A stretch of DNA of 64,000 nt from Microcosmobacter mediterraneus. Lineage in GTDB: Bacteria; Bacteroidota; Bacteroidia; Flavobacteriales; Flavobacteriaceae. The notes under the pieces are model-generated. The model was given only the letters and a program-made list of their open reading frames with translations, was not told the DNA's origin and ran no database searches. Position 1 is the first letter of the stretch. The number at the start of each line of letters is the position of its first letter. Made by a program: the position numbers and the translations under genes. The stretch lies in NCBI RefSeq assembly GCF_031846265.1, contig NZ_JAVRIA010000005.1, positions 62,001 to 126,000 of the forward strand, in the 5' to 3' direction. Positions 26,102 to 35,066 of this stretch are shown in pieces.

Positions 26102-26970
26102 TATAACGTTAGCTTATAGCCTAAAGTAATATCTGTTGAAAAATTCCCTTGATTATCTAGCAGTAAAGCAAATAACTCGCCATAGTTTAGTGTTATAAAT
26201 CCTGAGTCTCCAACAGCTAGTTCTGCTCCAACACCAAAAATAAAAGGTGTATCAAAAGCAGTATCTTTTAGAGTATTTGTAACGGTTGCTGGTCCTTGAG
26301 GGATTTCAATCTCAGCTTTAGCAAAATTGAGCGTGGCAAATTTTACCTGACCATAAAAACTAAAGGTTTCGGATTTAATAATTCTATAACGATAACCTAT
26401 AGAGAATTCGGTTGTGGAATATTTGAAATTATCATTTTCAAAGGCACGACGAACTTGTAAAAAACCAGAATGTCTAGGTAATATATTTTTTTCAAGTAAT
26501 TCTAACTCTAAAACTGCTAATGGTACTTTTTCATTTGTAGGATTTTCTACAAAAGGATTGTTAGTGATACCACCATTAAGTCCTAAACGAAGTTGCACTT
26601 TAGATGAGGTTGTTTTAGAAACATAGCCAGAGTCTGTAGCTTCATTATATGCATCGATAAAATTCCTTAGACTATATAGTGTAAATTTTAGTTTAGACGT
26701 ATCCTTAGAAGTCAATGATCCTAAAATGTCTTTATATTCCTCGTTATAGGTTCGTCCTTCTTTTTTTGTGTTAAGCAACTCACTTACTTTACCATCTTCT
26801 GTTCTAATAAAATATCTGTAATTACGATCAATAATATTCCAGAGTAAATCTAGTTTTCCAGAGATTTCGGTTTTTAACTCTAATGGTTTACCATCAACTA
26901 AAACGGTGTCTTGGGCAGACGTAACAAGCGAAAAACAACTAATAAGTATAATTAAAACTATTCGTTTCAT
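26101..26970 (-). CDS. outer-membrane beta-barrel protein, unknown function
   Basis: Exported protein of 289 residues. I start it at the second Met (MKRIVLIILI), which gives a proper signal peptide ending VTSAQ; the frame also allows an ATG four codons earlier. The C-terminal half alternates polar and hydrophobic residues as in beta-barrels and ends in a hydrophobic strand (ITLGYKLTL). No named family is recognised. It is translationally coupled to the Bax-inhibitor gene. Confidence 0.68.
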   Translation of the reverse strand: MKRIVLIILISCFSLVTSAQDTVLVDGKPLELKTEISGKLDLLWNIIDRNYRYFIRTEDGKVSELLNTKKEGRTYNEEYKDILGSLTSKDTSKLKFTLYSLRNFIDAYNEATDSGYVSKTTSSKVQLRLGLNGGITNNPFVENPTNEKVPLAVLELELLEKNILPRHSGFLQVRRAFENDNFKYSTTEFSIGYRYRIIKSETFSFYGQVKFATLNFAKAEIEIPQGPATVTNTLKDTAFDTPFIFGVGAELAVGDSGFITLNYGELFALLLDNQGNFSTDITLGYKLTL

Positions 26971-27021
26971 AAATGAGGACATTGCTCGAAGTAAAGCTAA
27001 TAAAATTAAATGAATACTAAA

Positions 27022-28155
27022 TTATTTAGTAAAGGTTCGGTTTTTCCAGGAGTAGGTCCCAATTTGAGATTTTAAAGCAATATAAGTTGTAAAGAAAGGA
27101 TATATGAATACACTAATCCAATAAAATCGTAATACGTTTTTTTTACTAAAAAACTCAGCAGATTTATAGATGAGCCATAAATCTATATTCAGTTTTATAA
27201 ACCATAAATACAACATTGGTTTATGATTAATAACTCCGCTAATGGCCAGTGCAGTAGCGATTACCAAGGTAGCATTCATAAGTAAGACTATAAAACTTGT
27301 GAGCTTACTAAAGTTGTTTTTATAAGCTTTGGCTTTACTTGCCCAACGTACTCGCTGTGCTATTAATGCATTCCAATTATCCTCAGGTGATGTTAACACA
27401 ATACTATCCTTATGTTTTAGATAATGAACTTTAGTGTGGTCGAATGCTATCGCCTTTTCTAAGAGAAATATATCATCTCCAGAAGCTAAGTGATTATTAC
27501 CTTCATAACCGTTTAATGTATTAAACAACTCTTTAGAGTAACAAAGATTTGCGCCATTGCTTAGAAATGGTTTTTGCATACCAAAAGCTCCAATAGTAAC
27601 GCCTTGGAGACTTAACATATCTAACTGTTGGAAAGAACTTAGAAAGTTTTGAGAGGTATTGAGCATAACAGGAGCTACAATCATTTTGGTCTCTTGTTTT
27701 GGTATAAAAGTATTAAACTTATGCAACCAGTTTTTAGGGACAATACAATCTGCATCTGTTGTTATAATCCAATCGAAATTAGCCTTACTAATAGCTAAAC
27801 TAATAGCGTCTTTTTTAGGTGATTTAGAAATCGTTGTATTCTGCAGCAATCTTATCTTAAGAGATGAAGGAATGGTTGATAAGAATTCAGAAACTATATT
27901 TTCTGAGTTGTCTTGGGAATGATCGTTAACTAAAATAATTTCAAACAAATGATGACTATAGTCTAGTGCAACTAACGATTTTAATAATAGAGGTAGACTC
28001 TCAGCTTCATTTCTAAAAGGTATTACAATAGTAAATTGAATAGTCTCATCATAGTGTTCATTAGTAAAATATGTTACCTTATCAAACCGTACAGCAAAAC
28101 AAGCAATGAGTATAACATAAACTAAGGTAATGATACTAAAGGCCGCAATTATCAT
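27022..28155 (-). CDS. membrane-bound family 2 glycosyltransferase
   Basis: Protein of 377 residues. An N-terminal helix (1-22) is followed by a GT-A domain: VIPFRNEAESLPLLLKSL, VNDHSQDNS, TTDADCIVPKNWL (DxD), and a later QRVRWASKAKAYK motif (QxxRW). Three C-terminal helices follow. The RW motif and membrane helices resemble processive or lipid-linked GT2 enzymes. It overlaps the upstream flippase-like gene by 4 bp, so the pair probably makes or moves a glycolipid. The substrate is unknown. Confidence 0.83.
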   Translation of the reverse strand: MIIAAFSIITLVYVILIACFAVRFDKVTYFTNEHYDETIQFTIVIPFRNEAESLPLLLKSLVALDYSHHLFEIILVNDHSQDNSENIVSEFLSTIPSSLKIRLLQNTTISKSPKKDAISLAISKANFDWIITTDADCIVPKNWLHKFNTFIPKQETKMIVAPVMLNTSQNFLSSFQQLDMLSLQGVTIGAFGMQKPFLSNGANLCYSKELFNTLNGYEGNNHLASGDDIFLLEKAIAFDHTKVHYLKHKDSIVLTSPEDNWNALIAQRVRWASKAKAYKNNFSKLTSFIVLLMNATLVIATALAISGVINHKPMLYLWFIKLNIDLWLIYKSAEFFSKKNVLRFYWISVFIYPFFTTYIALKSQIGTYSWKNRTFTK

Positions 28156-29123
28156 TCTGGAGAATTGTTATATACATTAAAATTAATAACAAAATAACTA
28201 CCAATAATACTAGGTAACACCGTATTCAAAATCCACATAATTAGTATAATACTGAGTATAGTAATTTCGTTAATTCCTACTAAAGAAAATAGATACACTG
28301 CCACACTGCCTTTTACAATTACATCAAAAATAAATATTGAAGGAATAATTGAGGCTAAAAGGTACATGGTTGTTATAACAGACATGGCTCTAAAATAAGT
28401 TACATCGATGGCAAATAATCTTAGTAATATATAGAATTGCAAAGAGAAAATAAGATACCTAATACATGAAAACACTAGTGTAGATACTTTAATATTATTT
28501 GGAATGTTCAGCCAAAATTCTTTAACACGCTCTATTGTAAATCCTCTAATTTTAAATTTGTTTTGCTTTACACCAAAGACTGTTAATACAGCAACAAGCA
28601 TAAAGATTAATACAATTCTACTGATTCTAAAAAAATCCACTTCAAGGTTATAGTTTACAATCATATAACTTAAACCTACACATCCTAACAAAAGTGTTAT
28701 TAGCATCTGGCTTATATTACCCAATAGATTTAGGAATAAAATACGTTTTCTGTAATTTTTTGAGAAGTAAATAGCTTTTGCGCCATATTCTCCTATCCTA
28801 TTTGGAGTGATTAAAGAAGCCGTTAAGGATGCCAAGCTTTGTTTTAAAGCTTCAAAAAAGGAAATTGATCTAATAGATTTAACTAATTGTTGCCATTTAA
28901 TAATTTCAAAAAACCAGTTAAAAATGCTTAAAATAACCAAAAAAAGCATATTTTTTAATGAAAAAACCTTGTTTTTGGTCAAAAAACCGATAAAAACACT
29001 AAACTCTAAATCTTTATTTTCGGCGACTTTAGTGTAGATAAAATAGAAAGCACCAACAACAATACTTAACTTTATAAGTACAAAAAAGAATTGCTTAGTT
29101 TTGTAAGGAAGCGCATACAGCAT
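28152..29123 (-). CDS. LPG-synthase transmembrane-type (UPF0104) protein
   Basis: Integral membrane protein of 323 residues with about eight helices, of the lysylphosphatidylglycerol synthase TM/YbhN family. The family motif appears as ASLITPNRIGEYGAKAIYF (about 98-116). Such proteins flip or handle isoprenoid and glycerol lipids. It lies directly upstream of, and overlaps, a membrane GT2, a pairing common in glycolipid synthesis. Divergent from the 29151 gene with only 27 bp between start codons. Confidence 0.78.
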   Translation of the reverse strand: MLYALPYKTKQFFFVLIKLSIVVGAFYFIYTKVAENKDLEFSVFIGFLTKNKVFSLKNMLFLVILSIFNWFFEIIKWQQLVKSIRSISFFEALKQSLASLTASLITPNRIGEYGAKAIYFSKNYRKRILFLNLLGNISQMLITLLLGCVGLSYMIVNYNLEVDFFRISRIVLIFMLVAVLTVFGVKQNKFKIRGFTIERVKEFWLNIPNNIKVSTLVFSCIRYLIFSLQFYILLRLFAIDVTYFRAMSVITTMYLLASIIPSIFIFDVIVKGSVAVYLFSLVGINEITILSIILIMWILNTVLPSIIGSYFVINFNVYNNSPE

Positions 29124-29150
29124 AGTGCAAAATAACCTAAATATTATAAG

Positions 29151-29786
29151 ATGAAAACCCTTTTCAAATCTACCTTAATTATTTTTATGCTAGTTGCATC
29201 TTGTCACATATGTGACGCTCAAAAAGATACTAATATTCTTAAAGGTCAAGTTGCTATAGGATTTAATAGACCATTGTGGCGAGGATTTGTTCCAGGATTA
29301 AATTCTCAGAATATAAATTTCCCAACTGTAAATCTTGGTCTACAGTATATGTTTAAACCACAATTTGGAGCTAAATTAGATTTTGGGTTTAACCGTTTTG
29401 CCAATGCAGATGATGTGCCAGATTTTAAAGTAAACTATACGAGGTTTAATGCGCAATTTGTTTATGATCCAACAGATGCTATTGGTTTTTTGCCACAACG
29501 AATGCGTTTGGTATTGCATGCAGGTCCAGGAATATCTTTTGTAAAACCTCTTGGAAACTTAGGTGATAATAAACAAACCTATCTAAACTTTTTAATTGGT
29601 ACAGAATTGCATTATGCACTTTCAGAAACCATGTCTATTTATGGCGATGTGAGTTATATACACGGTTTTACATCAGTAGAGGATTATAATCCTCCTTTAT
29701 CTGGTTTAGGTGCTTTTAATGATGGTATTTTAACCGCAACTATTGGTGTTACATTTTCTATTAGTGGTTGTTACACGTGTAATTAA
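29151..29786 (+). CDS. outer-membrane beta-barrel protein
   Basis: Exported protein of 211 residues (signal ending SCHICDAQ), then a small beta-barrel with strands such as TVNLGLQYMFKPQFGAKLDFGFNRF. It resembles the barrel part of OmpA-like proteins of Bacteroidetes but lacks the peptidoglycan-binding domain. It ends with an unusual CYTC motif. The Cys in the signal region could suggest a lipoprotein, but the context VASCHICDAQ is ambiguous. It is coupled to ruvC by a TAATG overlap. Confidence 0.72.
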   Translation: MKTLFKSTLIIFMLVASCHICDAQKDTNILKGQVAIGFNRPLWRGFVPGLNSQNINFPTVNLGLQYMFKPQFGAKLDFGFNRFANADDVPDFKVNYTRFNAQFVYDPTDAIGFLPQRMRLVLHAGPGISFVKPLGNLGDNKQTYLNFLIGTELHYALSETMSIYGDVSYIHGFTSVEDYNPPLSGLGAFNDGILTATIGVTFSISGCYTCN

Positions 29787-30340
29787 TGAGTAAAGAGAAA
29801 ATAATATTAGGTATTGATCCAGGAACTACAATCATGGGTTTTGGACTTATAAAAGTTGTTAGCAAAACAATGACTTTTATGCAGCTTAATGAGTTGCATT
29901 TAAAAAAATATGATGATCATTATTTAAAGTTGAAACTCATATTTGAGCGAACGGTTGAGCTTATAGATACCTATCATCCAGATGAAATAGCTATTGAAGC
30001 CCCTTTTTTTGGTAAAAATGTACAATCAATGCTAAAGCTAGGCAGAGCGCAAGGCGTTGCTATGGCTGCAGGATTAAGTAGAGAAGTGCCTATTACTGAA
30101 TATTCGCCAAAGAAAATAAAAATGGCCATAACCGGAAACGGAAATGCCAGTAAGGAACAAGTGGCAAAAATGCTTCAGAGCCTGCTAGATATAAAAGAGT
30201 TACCTAAAAATCTAGATGCCACTGATGGTTTGGCAGCTGCTGTATGTCATTTTTATAATCAAGGACGTGTAAGTGTTGGCAAGAGTTATTCTGGGTGGTC
30301 TTCTTTTGTAAAGCAGAATGAAGGCCGTATTAAGAAATAA
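29786..30340 (+). CDS. ruvC: Holliday junction resolvase RuvC
   Basis: Endonuclease of 184 residues that resolves Holliday junctions with RuvAB. The acidic active site is visible: Asp11 in ILGIDPGT, Glu in EIAIEAPFF, and the closing DATDGLAAAVCHF acidic pair. The KNVQSMLKLGRAQG segment is a family signature. The C-terminal ~15 residues are extra and basic. The start codon overlaps the stop of the upstream barrel gene. Confidence 0.95.
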   Translation: MSKEKIILGIDPGTTIMGFGLIKVVSKTMTFMQLNELHLKKYDDHYLKLKLIFERTVELIDTYHPDEIAIEAPFFGKNVQSMLKLGRAQGVAMAAGLSREVPITEYSPKKIKMAITGNGNASKEQVAKMLQSLLDIKELPKNLDATDGLAAAVCHFYNQGRVSVGKSYSGWSSFVKQNEGRIKK

Positions 30341-30346
30341 TCAGTA

Positions 30347-31072
30347 ATGAATAATAAAGCTACATGTAAAAACTGCAATTCTGATTTTTTTGGTAGCTAT
30401 TGCAATAACTGTGGTCAGAGAAAATCTGTAAATAAGGTTACGTTTTCAGAAATTTCACAAGATTTTATTGACACTGTGTTTTCTGTAAATGCACCATTAT
30501 GGGTTACTATTAAAGCTTTGTTTCTTAATCCAGGAAAACTTTTTAGAGAGTACTTGGCAGGAAAACGAAAGGCCTTCTATAAACCGGTTGCTTTTTTTGT
30601 GCTTATTACGATAGCATATATTATTTTGTTTTCCCTTTACGATTTTGATGTTAATAATCCAAGCCAAGAGCGTGAGTTGAAATTAATTGCCCAAGCAGAA
30701 CAGAGTGCATTCAGAAACTTTAATAACTTATTGTTTATTTATGTTTTTAATTTGGGTTTTACTATTAAATTATTTTTTTACAAGAATTATTCTTTAATCG
30801 AATATATTACCATTTCATTTTACATTATTGGTGTATATACATTACTCTTATCTGTAACAACTCCGATTGCATATTTAGGGGATTTTAGCTTATTTATGAT
30901 ACCAACTGTTTTAATGGTTTTATATCTTATATATAGCTTTACTTCTTTTTTTAATAAAAGAGATTTCTTTACTATTATTAAAATCATTGTTGCATTTGCT
31001 ATTTCAACTGTTTTGTTTTTTCCAATGGCTTTTGCTATTTCTCTTTTAATAGTTTGGCTAAAAACAATATAA
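30347..31072 (+). CDS. DUF3667 zinc-ribbon membrane protein
   Basis: Protein of 241 residues. An N-terminal zinc ribbon (CKNCNSDFFGSYCNNCGQR, residues 6-24) is followed by the DUF3667 conserved region with LFLNPGKLFREYLAGKRKAFYKPVAFF, and then about four to five membrane helices. Function is unknown. The stop codon overlaps the hemW start (TAATG). Confidence 0.8.
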   Translation: MNNKATCKNCNSDFFGSYCNNCGQRKSVNKVTFSEISQDFIDTVFSVNAPLWVTIKALFLNPGKLFREYLAGKRKAFYKPVAFFVLITIAYIILFSLYDFDVNNPSQERELKLIAQAEQSAFRNFNNLLFIYVFNLGFTIKLFFYKNYSLIEYITISFYIIGVYTLLLSVTTPIAYLGDFSLFMIPTVLMVLYLIYSFTSFFNKRDFFTIIKIIVAFAISTVLFFPMAFAISLLIVWLKTI

Positions 31073-32223
31073 TGGCAGGCATCTACATTCATATACCATT
31101 TTGCAAGCAAGCATGTTATTATTGCGACTTTCATTTTTCAACGTCTTTAAAGAAAAAAGATGAATTACTACAAGCCATATTAGTTGAATTACAATTGCGT
31201 AAAGACGAATTCAAAAACACAATAGTTGAAACCATTTATTTTGGAGGCGGAACACCTTCGCTATTAACTAATGATGAATTGCTATTGATTATTGAAGCTG
31301 TTTACAAAAATTATAAAGTTGTTGATGAGCCAGAAATTACTATAGAAGCTAACCCAGATGACCTCATGTCTGTTCGAGCGGAGTCGAGAACTATTTATCA
31401 AGATTATAGGTCAATTGGTATTAATCGTTTAAGTATAGGCATTCAATCCTTTTTTGAAAGAGACTTAAAACTTATGAATCGTGCTCATAATTCAGAAGAA
31501 GCTAAAAAGTGTTTAGAAGAGGCCGTGCAACACTTTGATAATATCTCAATCGACCTCATTTACGGAATTCCTGGTGCATCAAATACGCAATGGATTGAAA
31601 ATATAGAAACTGCCTTATCATTTAATATTCCGCATATTTCTAGTTATGCCTTAACTGTAGAACCCAAAACAGCTTTAGAGAACTTCATTAAAAATGGGAT
31701 CATAGAAAATGTGGATGACGAAAAGGCAGAGCAACAATTTCAAGTGTTAGTCGATAAATTAGGTAAAGAAGGTTTTATGCATTATGAATTATCTAACTTT
31801 GGTAAAGAAGGCTTTTTTAGTCAAAACAATTCGGCCTATTGGCAAGGGAAACATTACCTAGGTATTGGGCCCTCGGCACACTCATTTAATGGTATAGAAC
31901 GTTCATGGAACGTTAGAAACAATTCAAAATACATAGCGTCTATAGTAAAAGGAGTATTACCTCTAGAAAAAGAAATACTTTCAATAACAGATCGTTATAA
32001 CGAGTATATAATGACTGGTTTAAGAACCGTTTGGGGCGTTTCACTCCAAAAAATTGAAAGTGACTTTGGTAAACAATATAGGTCTTATGTATTAGAGCAA
32101 GCTAAAAACTATATTGATGATGAGTTTTTGTATCTTGAAAACGATATTTTATCAGCTACTAAACAAGGAAAATTTCTAGTAGATGGTATAGCATCTCAAC
32201 TTTTTAAACTTAATTTATCTTGA
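31072..32223 (+). CDS. hemW: HemW-like radical SAM protein
   Basis: Protein of 383 residues of the HemW/HemN branch of radical SAM enzymes; HemW acts in heme trafficking rather than as the oxidase. I use the ATG at 31072 because MAGIYIHIPFCKQACYYCDF begins there, giving the CxxxCxxC cluster motif at the usual place. GGGTPSLL and NRLSIGIQSF are also present. Residues about 101-115 (VRAESRTIYQDYRS) make the loop after NPDDL several residues longer than in typical HemW. This loop is encoded by a dispersed-repeat-like sequence at 31372-31391. Confidence 0.9.
   Translation: MAGIYIHIPFCKQACYYCDFHFSTSLKKKDELLQAILVELQLRKDEFKNTIVETIYFGGGTPSLLTNDELLLIIEAVYKNYKVVDEPEITIEANPDDLMSVRAESRTIYQDYRSIGINRLSIGIQSFFERDLKLMNRAHNSEEAKKCLEEAVQHFDNISIDLIYGIPGASNTQWIENIETALSFNIPHISSYALTVEPKTALENFIKNGIIENVDDEKAEQQFQVLVDKLGKEGFMHYELSNFGKEGFFSQNNSAYWQGKHYLGIGPSAHSFNGIERSWNVRNNSKYIASIVKGVLPLEKEILSITDRYNEYIMTGLRTVWGVSLQKIESDFGKQYRSYVLEQAKNYIDDEFLYLENDILSATKQGKFLVDGIASQLFKLNLS
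31372..31391 (+). repeat. flavobacterial dispersed-repeat-like sequence inside hemW
   Basis: The 20-bp sequence beginning GTTCGAGCGG and ending GTCGAGAAC has the TTCGAG...TCGAGAA form that I associate from memory with short interspersed repeats in Flavobacteriaceae. It lies in frame inside hemW, where it lengthens a loop. A related element occurs at 57566-57607. Confidence 0.45.
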
Positions 32224-32969
32224 TTGCAACTATTCAATATAATTCTAGAAAACTTCAAATTGATTTATCGCAACCATTAGATATTTCAATCCCTTTGAAA
32301 GCCTCAGAAACAAATGTTAATGCTTGGTATATTGGTCCTCCAGAGATTAATCCTGTGGTTATTGATGGCAATACCATAAGTGTTGAAAAAGGTGCCTCAG
32401 TAAATTTTAATTCAATTAATTTTAATCCACATGCTCATGGCACACATACAGAATGTGTTGGGCATATTACAGAAAAAGTACATTCTGTAAATAAGTACTT
32501 AAAACAATTTTTCTTTTTGGGAGAAGTGATTACTGTGGCTCCAGAAAAACAAGATCATGATTTCGTAATTTCAAAAAAGCAATTACAGTTTGCTTTAGGC
32601 AATAAAAAACGTGACGCCTTAGTGGTAAGAACCATTCCTAATATTAAAGATAAAAAATCAAGACAATATTCTAATACCAATTGGCCATATTTTACATTAG
32701 AAGCCATTGAGTTATTAGTAAATAAAGGTATAAAACATTTACTTGTAGATTTACCTAGCATTGATAAAGAAGAAGATGACGGCATATTAGCAGGACACAA
32801 TGCCTTTTGGAATACTAGCGGAAAGCTACGAATGGATGCAACTATAACTGAATTTATTTATGTGTCTAATAAAATTGAAGATGGCACATATTTTGTTAAT
32901 TTACAGATAGCACCATTAGAGAATGATGCATCACCAAGTAAACCAATTTTATACAAGATTTTAGATTAA
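32220..32969 (+). CDS. cyclase family protein (kynurenine formamidase-like)
   Basis: Metal-dependent hydrolase-like protein of 249 residues. The motif HAHGTHTECVGH corresponds to the family HxGTHxDxPxH, with Glu in place of Asp and Cys-Val-Gly in place of the Pro region. VLVRT-like strands (DALVVRTIPN), a LLVDLPSIDKEEDDG region and HNAFWNT follow. The start is a TTG overlapping the hemW stop (TTGA), so it is coupled to hemW. The substrate is unknown; the altered motif cautions against calling it a kynurenine formamidase. Confidence 0.8.
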   Translation: MIATIQYNSRKLQIDLSQPLDISIPLKASETNVNAWYIGPPEINPVVIDGNTISVEKGASVNFNSINFNPHAHGTHTECVGHITEKVHSVNKYLKQFFFLGEVITVAPEKQDHDFVISKKQLQFALGNKKRDALVVRTIPNIKDKKSRQYSNTNWPYFTLEAIELLVNKGIKHLLVDLPSIDKEEDDGILAGHNAFWNTSGKLRMDATITEFIYVSNKIEDGTYFVNLQIAPLENDASPSKPILYKILD

Positions 32970-32970
32970 T

Positions 32971-33585
32971 ATGGAAGCATTTTTAGGAATAATCATAGGT
33001 GTTTTAGCTAGTCTTGGAGGTGTTACTTATTTTAAATCCTTGAAGCAAAAACAATTAGTTAGGTCTCAATCTATTTTATTATTAGATAAAGTTAAAAGTG
33101 TCTGTAAGTTCATCACTGTCGAAGGGGATTTTGCTGAAATCTATCACTATGAGGATGTAAAAGAAAAATTTCTAAAGTTAATTTCTAGTAAAAAGAAAGC
33201 TTTAGTTGTGGTTAATGCAAAAGCGCATGTAGGCTATGACCTCTCAAAGCTTAAGATGCAAGCAGATAAAGACAACAAAAAAATAATCCTTGAGTATTTT
33301 CCACAACCAGAAGTATTGTCAATAGAAACTAATCTAAATTATTACGATAAAAAAGATGGTTACTTTAATAAGTTTGATGCGTCTGACTTAACAGAATTAC
33401 ATCAAGAATCTAAAAAGCATATCCACGATAAAATTCCTGAAAGCGGTCTAATTGAGGCAGCCAAAAAAGAAGCATTACAAACCATAGGTTTAATGGAGAG
33501 TATTGTTCAAACTTTAGGATGGACCTTAGATTATTCAGCTTTGGTCATAGAAGATAAGTCTAATAAAATGATTAAAAACTCTTGA
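32971..33585 (+). CDS. DUF4230 family protein
   Basis: Protein of 204 residues with one N-terminal membrane helix (residues 3-20), then a soluble domain matching DUF4230 (FITVEGDFAEIYHYED, ALVVVNAKAHVGYDL, YFPQPEVLSIETNLNYYD). It is probably anchored in the inner membrane and faces the periplasm. Function is unknown. It follows the cyclase gene by 1 bp and overlaps the next gene by 4 bp. Confidence 0.78.
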   Translation: MEAFLGIIIGVLASLGGVTYFKSLKQKQLVRSQSILLLDKVKSVCKFITVEGDFAEIYHYEDVKEKFLKLISSKKKALVVVNAKAHVGYDLSKLKMQADKDNKKIILEYFPQPEVLSIETNLNYYDKKDGYFNKFDASDLTELHQESKKHIHDKIPESGLIEAAKKEALQTIGLMESIVQTLGWTLDYSALVIEDKSNKMIKNS

Positions 33586-33950
33586 ATATTGAACAACTTT
33601 ATGAGTATTGCTTAAGCAAAAAAGCAGTAACAGAGCACTTTCCCTTTGATGACAATGTACTCGTATTTAAAGTGCTTGGTAAAATGTTTTTATTGACTGG
33701 ATTAGATACTTGGGAAAAAGGCGAAGCAGCCATAAATGTAAAATGTGATCCAGATTATGCTGAAGAATTACGTGCAGAATATCAAAGCGTTGAGCCTGGT
33801 TACCATATGAGTAAAAAACATTGGAATACCTTAAGATTACATAAAGGCGAATTGTCTCCTAAATTAATTTCTGAGTTAATTGACCATTCTTATGATTTAG
33901 TCGTAAAAAGTTTACCAAAAAGGAAGCAAGAAGAATTTAGGGAATTCTGA
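33582..33950 (+). CDS. MmcQ/YjbR family protein
   Basis: Small protein of 122 residues with the MmcQ/YjbR fold (CyaY-like DNA-binding). Signatures are KKAVTEHFPFDDNVLVFKVLGKMF, the INVKCDPDYAEELRAEYQSVEPGYHMSKKHWNTL core, and a C-terminal SYDLVVKSLPKRKQ. The TTG start overlaps the DUF4230 stop. It is the last gene of the hemW group; the signalling operon begins 166 bp later. Confidence 0.82.
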   Translation: MNIEQLYEYCLSKKAVTEHFPFDDNVLVFKVLGKMFLLTGLDTWEKGEAAINVKCDPDYAEELRAEYQSVEPGYHMSKKHWNTLRLHKGELSPKLISELIDHSYDLVVKSLPKRKQEEFREF

Positions 33951-34002
33951 ATTACAGTTAAATCAGACAATTTTAACATCAGTAATTATGAAAATAATAA
34001 TA

Positions 34003-34035
34003 ACCATTCGTCGAAACTTATCTACCATCCAACGA
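34003..34035 (+). promoter_or_regulatory. LytTR-type direct repeat before the NO-signalling operon
   Basis: ACCATTCGTCGA (34003-34014) and ACCATCCAACGA (34024-34035) are direct repeats with a 21-bp period. Both are followed by AC-rich CTTA. They lie 114 bp before the first gene. A -7-like TATTTTG lies at 34070-34076. This is the best two-copy example of the motif found at five places in the window; binding by the operon's own LytTR regulator is inferred. Confidence 0.6.
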
Positions 34036-34116
34036 CACTTAAATACAGTCAACCGAATAAAGTGAACTCTATTTTGTATTTCATGTAAATTGCTTTTTTA
34101 AATAAATAAGCGATAC

Positions 34117-34527
34117 ATGAAAACCCTCAATATTTTATTAATTGAAGATGATATGATTGAAGTGATGAAGCTTAACAGAGCTATGAGTACATTACAATTA
34201 AATCATTCTATTATAGAGGCTAATAATGGTGAAGATGCTTTAAAACTCTTAGAACATAAAGATCAACTTCCCGATATCATTCTCTTAGATTTGAATATGC
34301 CTAAGATAAATGGGATCGATTTTCTTAAAATTCTAAAAGCTGATGATCGATTAAAATACATTCCAACAATTATTTTAACAACGTCAAATAACCAACGTGA
34401 TCTTTTAGAATGTTATAAGATAGGTATTGCAGGATATGTACTTAAACCACTAAAATATGAGGAGTATGTTTCTAAAATTGAGAAATTATTAGCATATTGG
34501 AGTATCAATGAATTAATCACAACATAA
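34117..34527 (+). CDS. single-domain response regulator (receiver only)
   Basis: Receiver-only protein of 136 residues of the Rcp1 type. Acidic residues (LLIEDDMIE), phosphoacceptor Asp58 in IILLDLNMPKINGIDFL, a conserved Thr in ILTTSNN and Lys in YVLKPL are all present. There is no output domain, so it acts by protein contact or as a phosphate shuttle. It is first in a seven-gene operon and shares its final base with the start codon of the H-NOX gene. Confidence 0.88.
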   Translation: MKTLNILLIEDDMIEVMKLNRAMSTLQLNHSIIEANNGEDALKLLEHKDQLPDIILLDLNMPKINGIDFLKILKADDRLKYIPTIILTTSNNQRDLLECYKIGIAGYVLKPLKYEEYVSKIEKLLAYWSINELITT

Positions 34528-35066
34528 TGAAAGGCATCATATTTACAGAATTTTTAGAGTTAGTAGAAGAAAAATTTGGATTAGAAATGGTAGATAAAAT
34601 TATCAACCAATCTAGTTTAGATTCAGATGGTATTTATACATCAGTTGGTACTTACGAATTCTCAGAAATGCTTCAGCTCATATCTCATTTAAGTGCTAAT
34701 ACAGATATAGCGGTAGATGATCTTCTTATGGTCTATGCAGAACATTTATTCAAAGCTCTAATAAAAGCACACCCTAATTTGGTTGAGCACTATAAAGACC
34801 CAATGAATTTGTTAGCGTCTATAGAAAATCATATTCATGTTGAGGTGCAAAAAATATATCCAGATGCACAATTACCAACGTTTGAGCTTGAAGAGCGAAC
34901 AGACACAAAAATGGTAATGGTTTACAAATCTGATAAAGCATTATATATGTTAGGCAAGGGATTAATGTTAGAAACCTTCAAACTATTTAATGTGTCAGCT
35001 AGTGTAGAATTTGAAAAGCTTAACGAAGCTGGTACTGAGGTGAGATTCTTCATCAATAAAGCCTGA
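34527..35066 (+). CDS. H-NOX (HNOB) heme/nitric-oxide sensor
   Basis: Stand-alone H-NOX protein of 179 residues. The proximal heme ligand is His104 in ENHIHVEVQKIYPDAQLPTF; the His-to-Tyr spacing and the following Pro117 match soluble guanylate cyclase and bacterial H-NOX proteins. The heme-propionate motif YxSxR appears as Y133-K-S135-D-K137, with Lys for Arg. The first residues, KGIIFTEFLELVEEKFG, are also typical. Cognate bacterial H-NOX proteins bind NO and inhibit a neighbouring kinase; here the kinase gene follows directly (1-bp overlap). No transmembrane helix, so cytoplasmic. Confidence 0.88.
   Translation: MKGIIFTEFLELVEEKFGLEMVDKIINQSSLDSDGIYTSVGTYEFSEMLQLISHLSANTDIAVDDLLMVYAEHLFKALIKAHPNLVEHYKDPMNLLASIENHIHVEVQKIYPDAQLPTFELEERTDTKMVMVYKSDKALYMLGKGLMLETFKLFNVSASVEFEKLNEAGTEVRFFINKA

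Noticed and set aside
32220..32969. Kynurenine formamidase as a firm call
   Set aside because: The family motif is altered (HGTHTECVGH) and no other tryptophan-catabolism gene is nearby.
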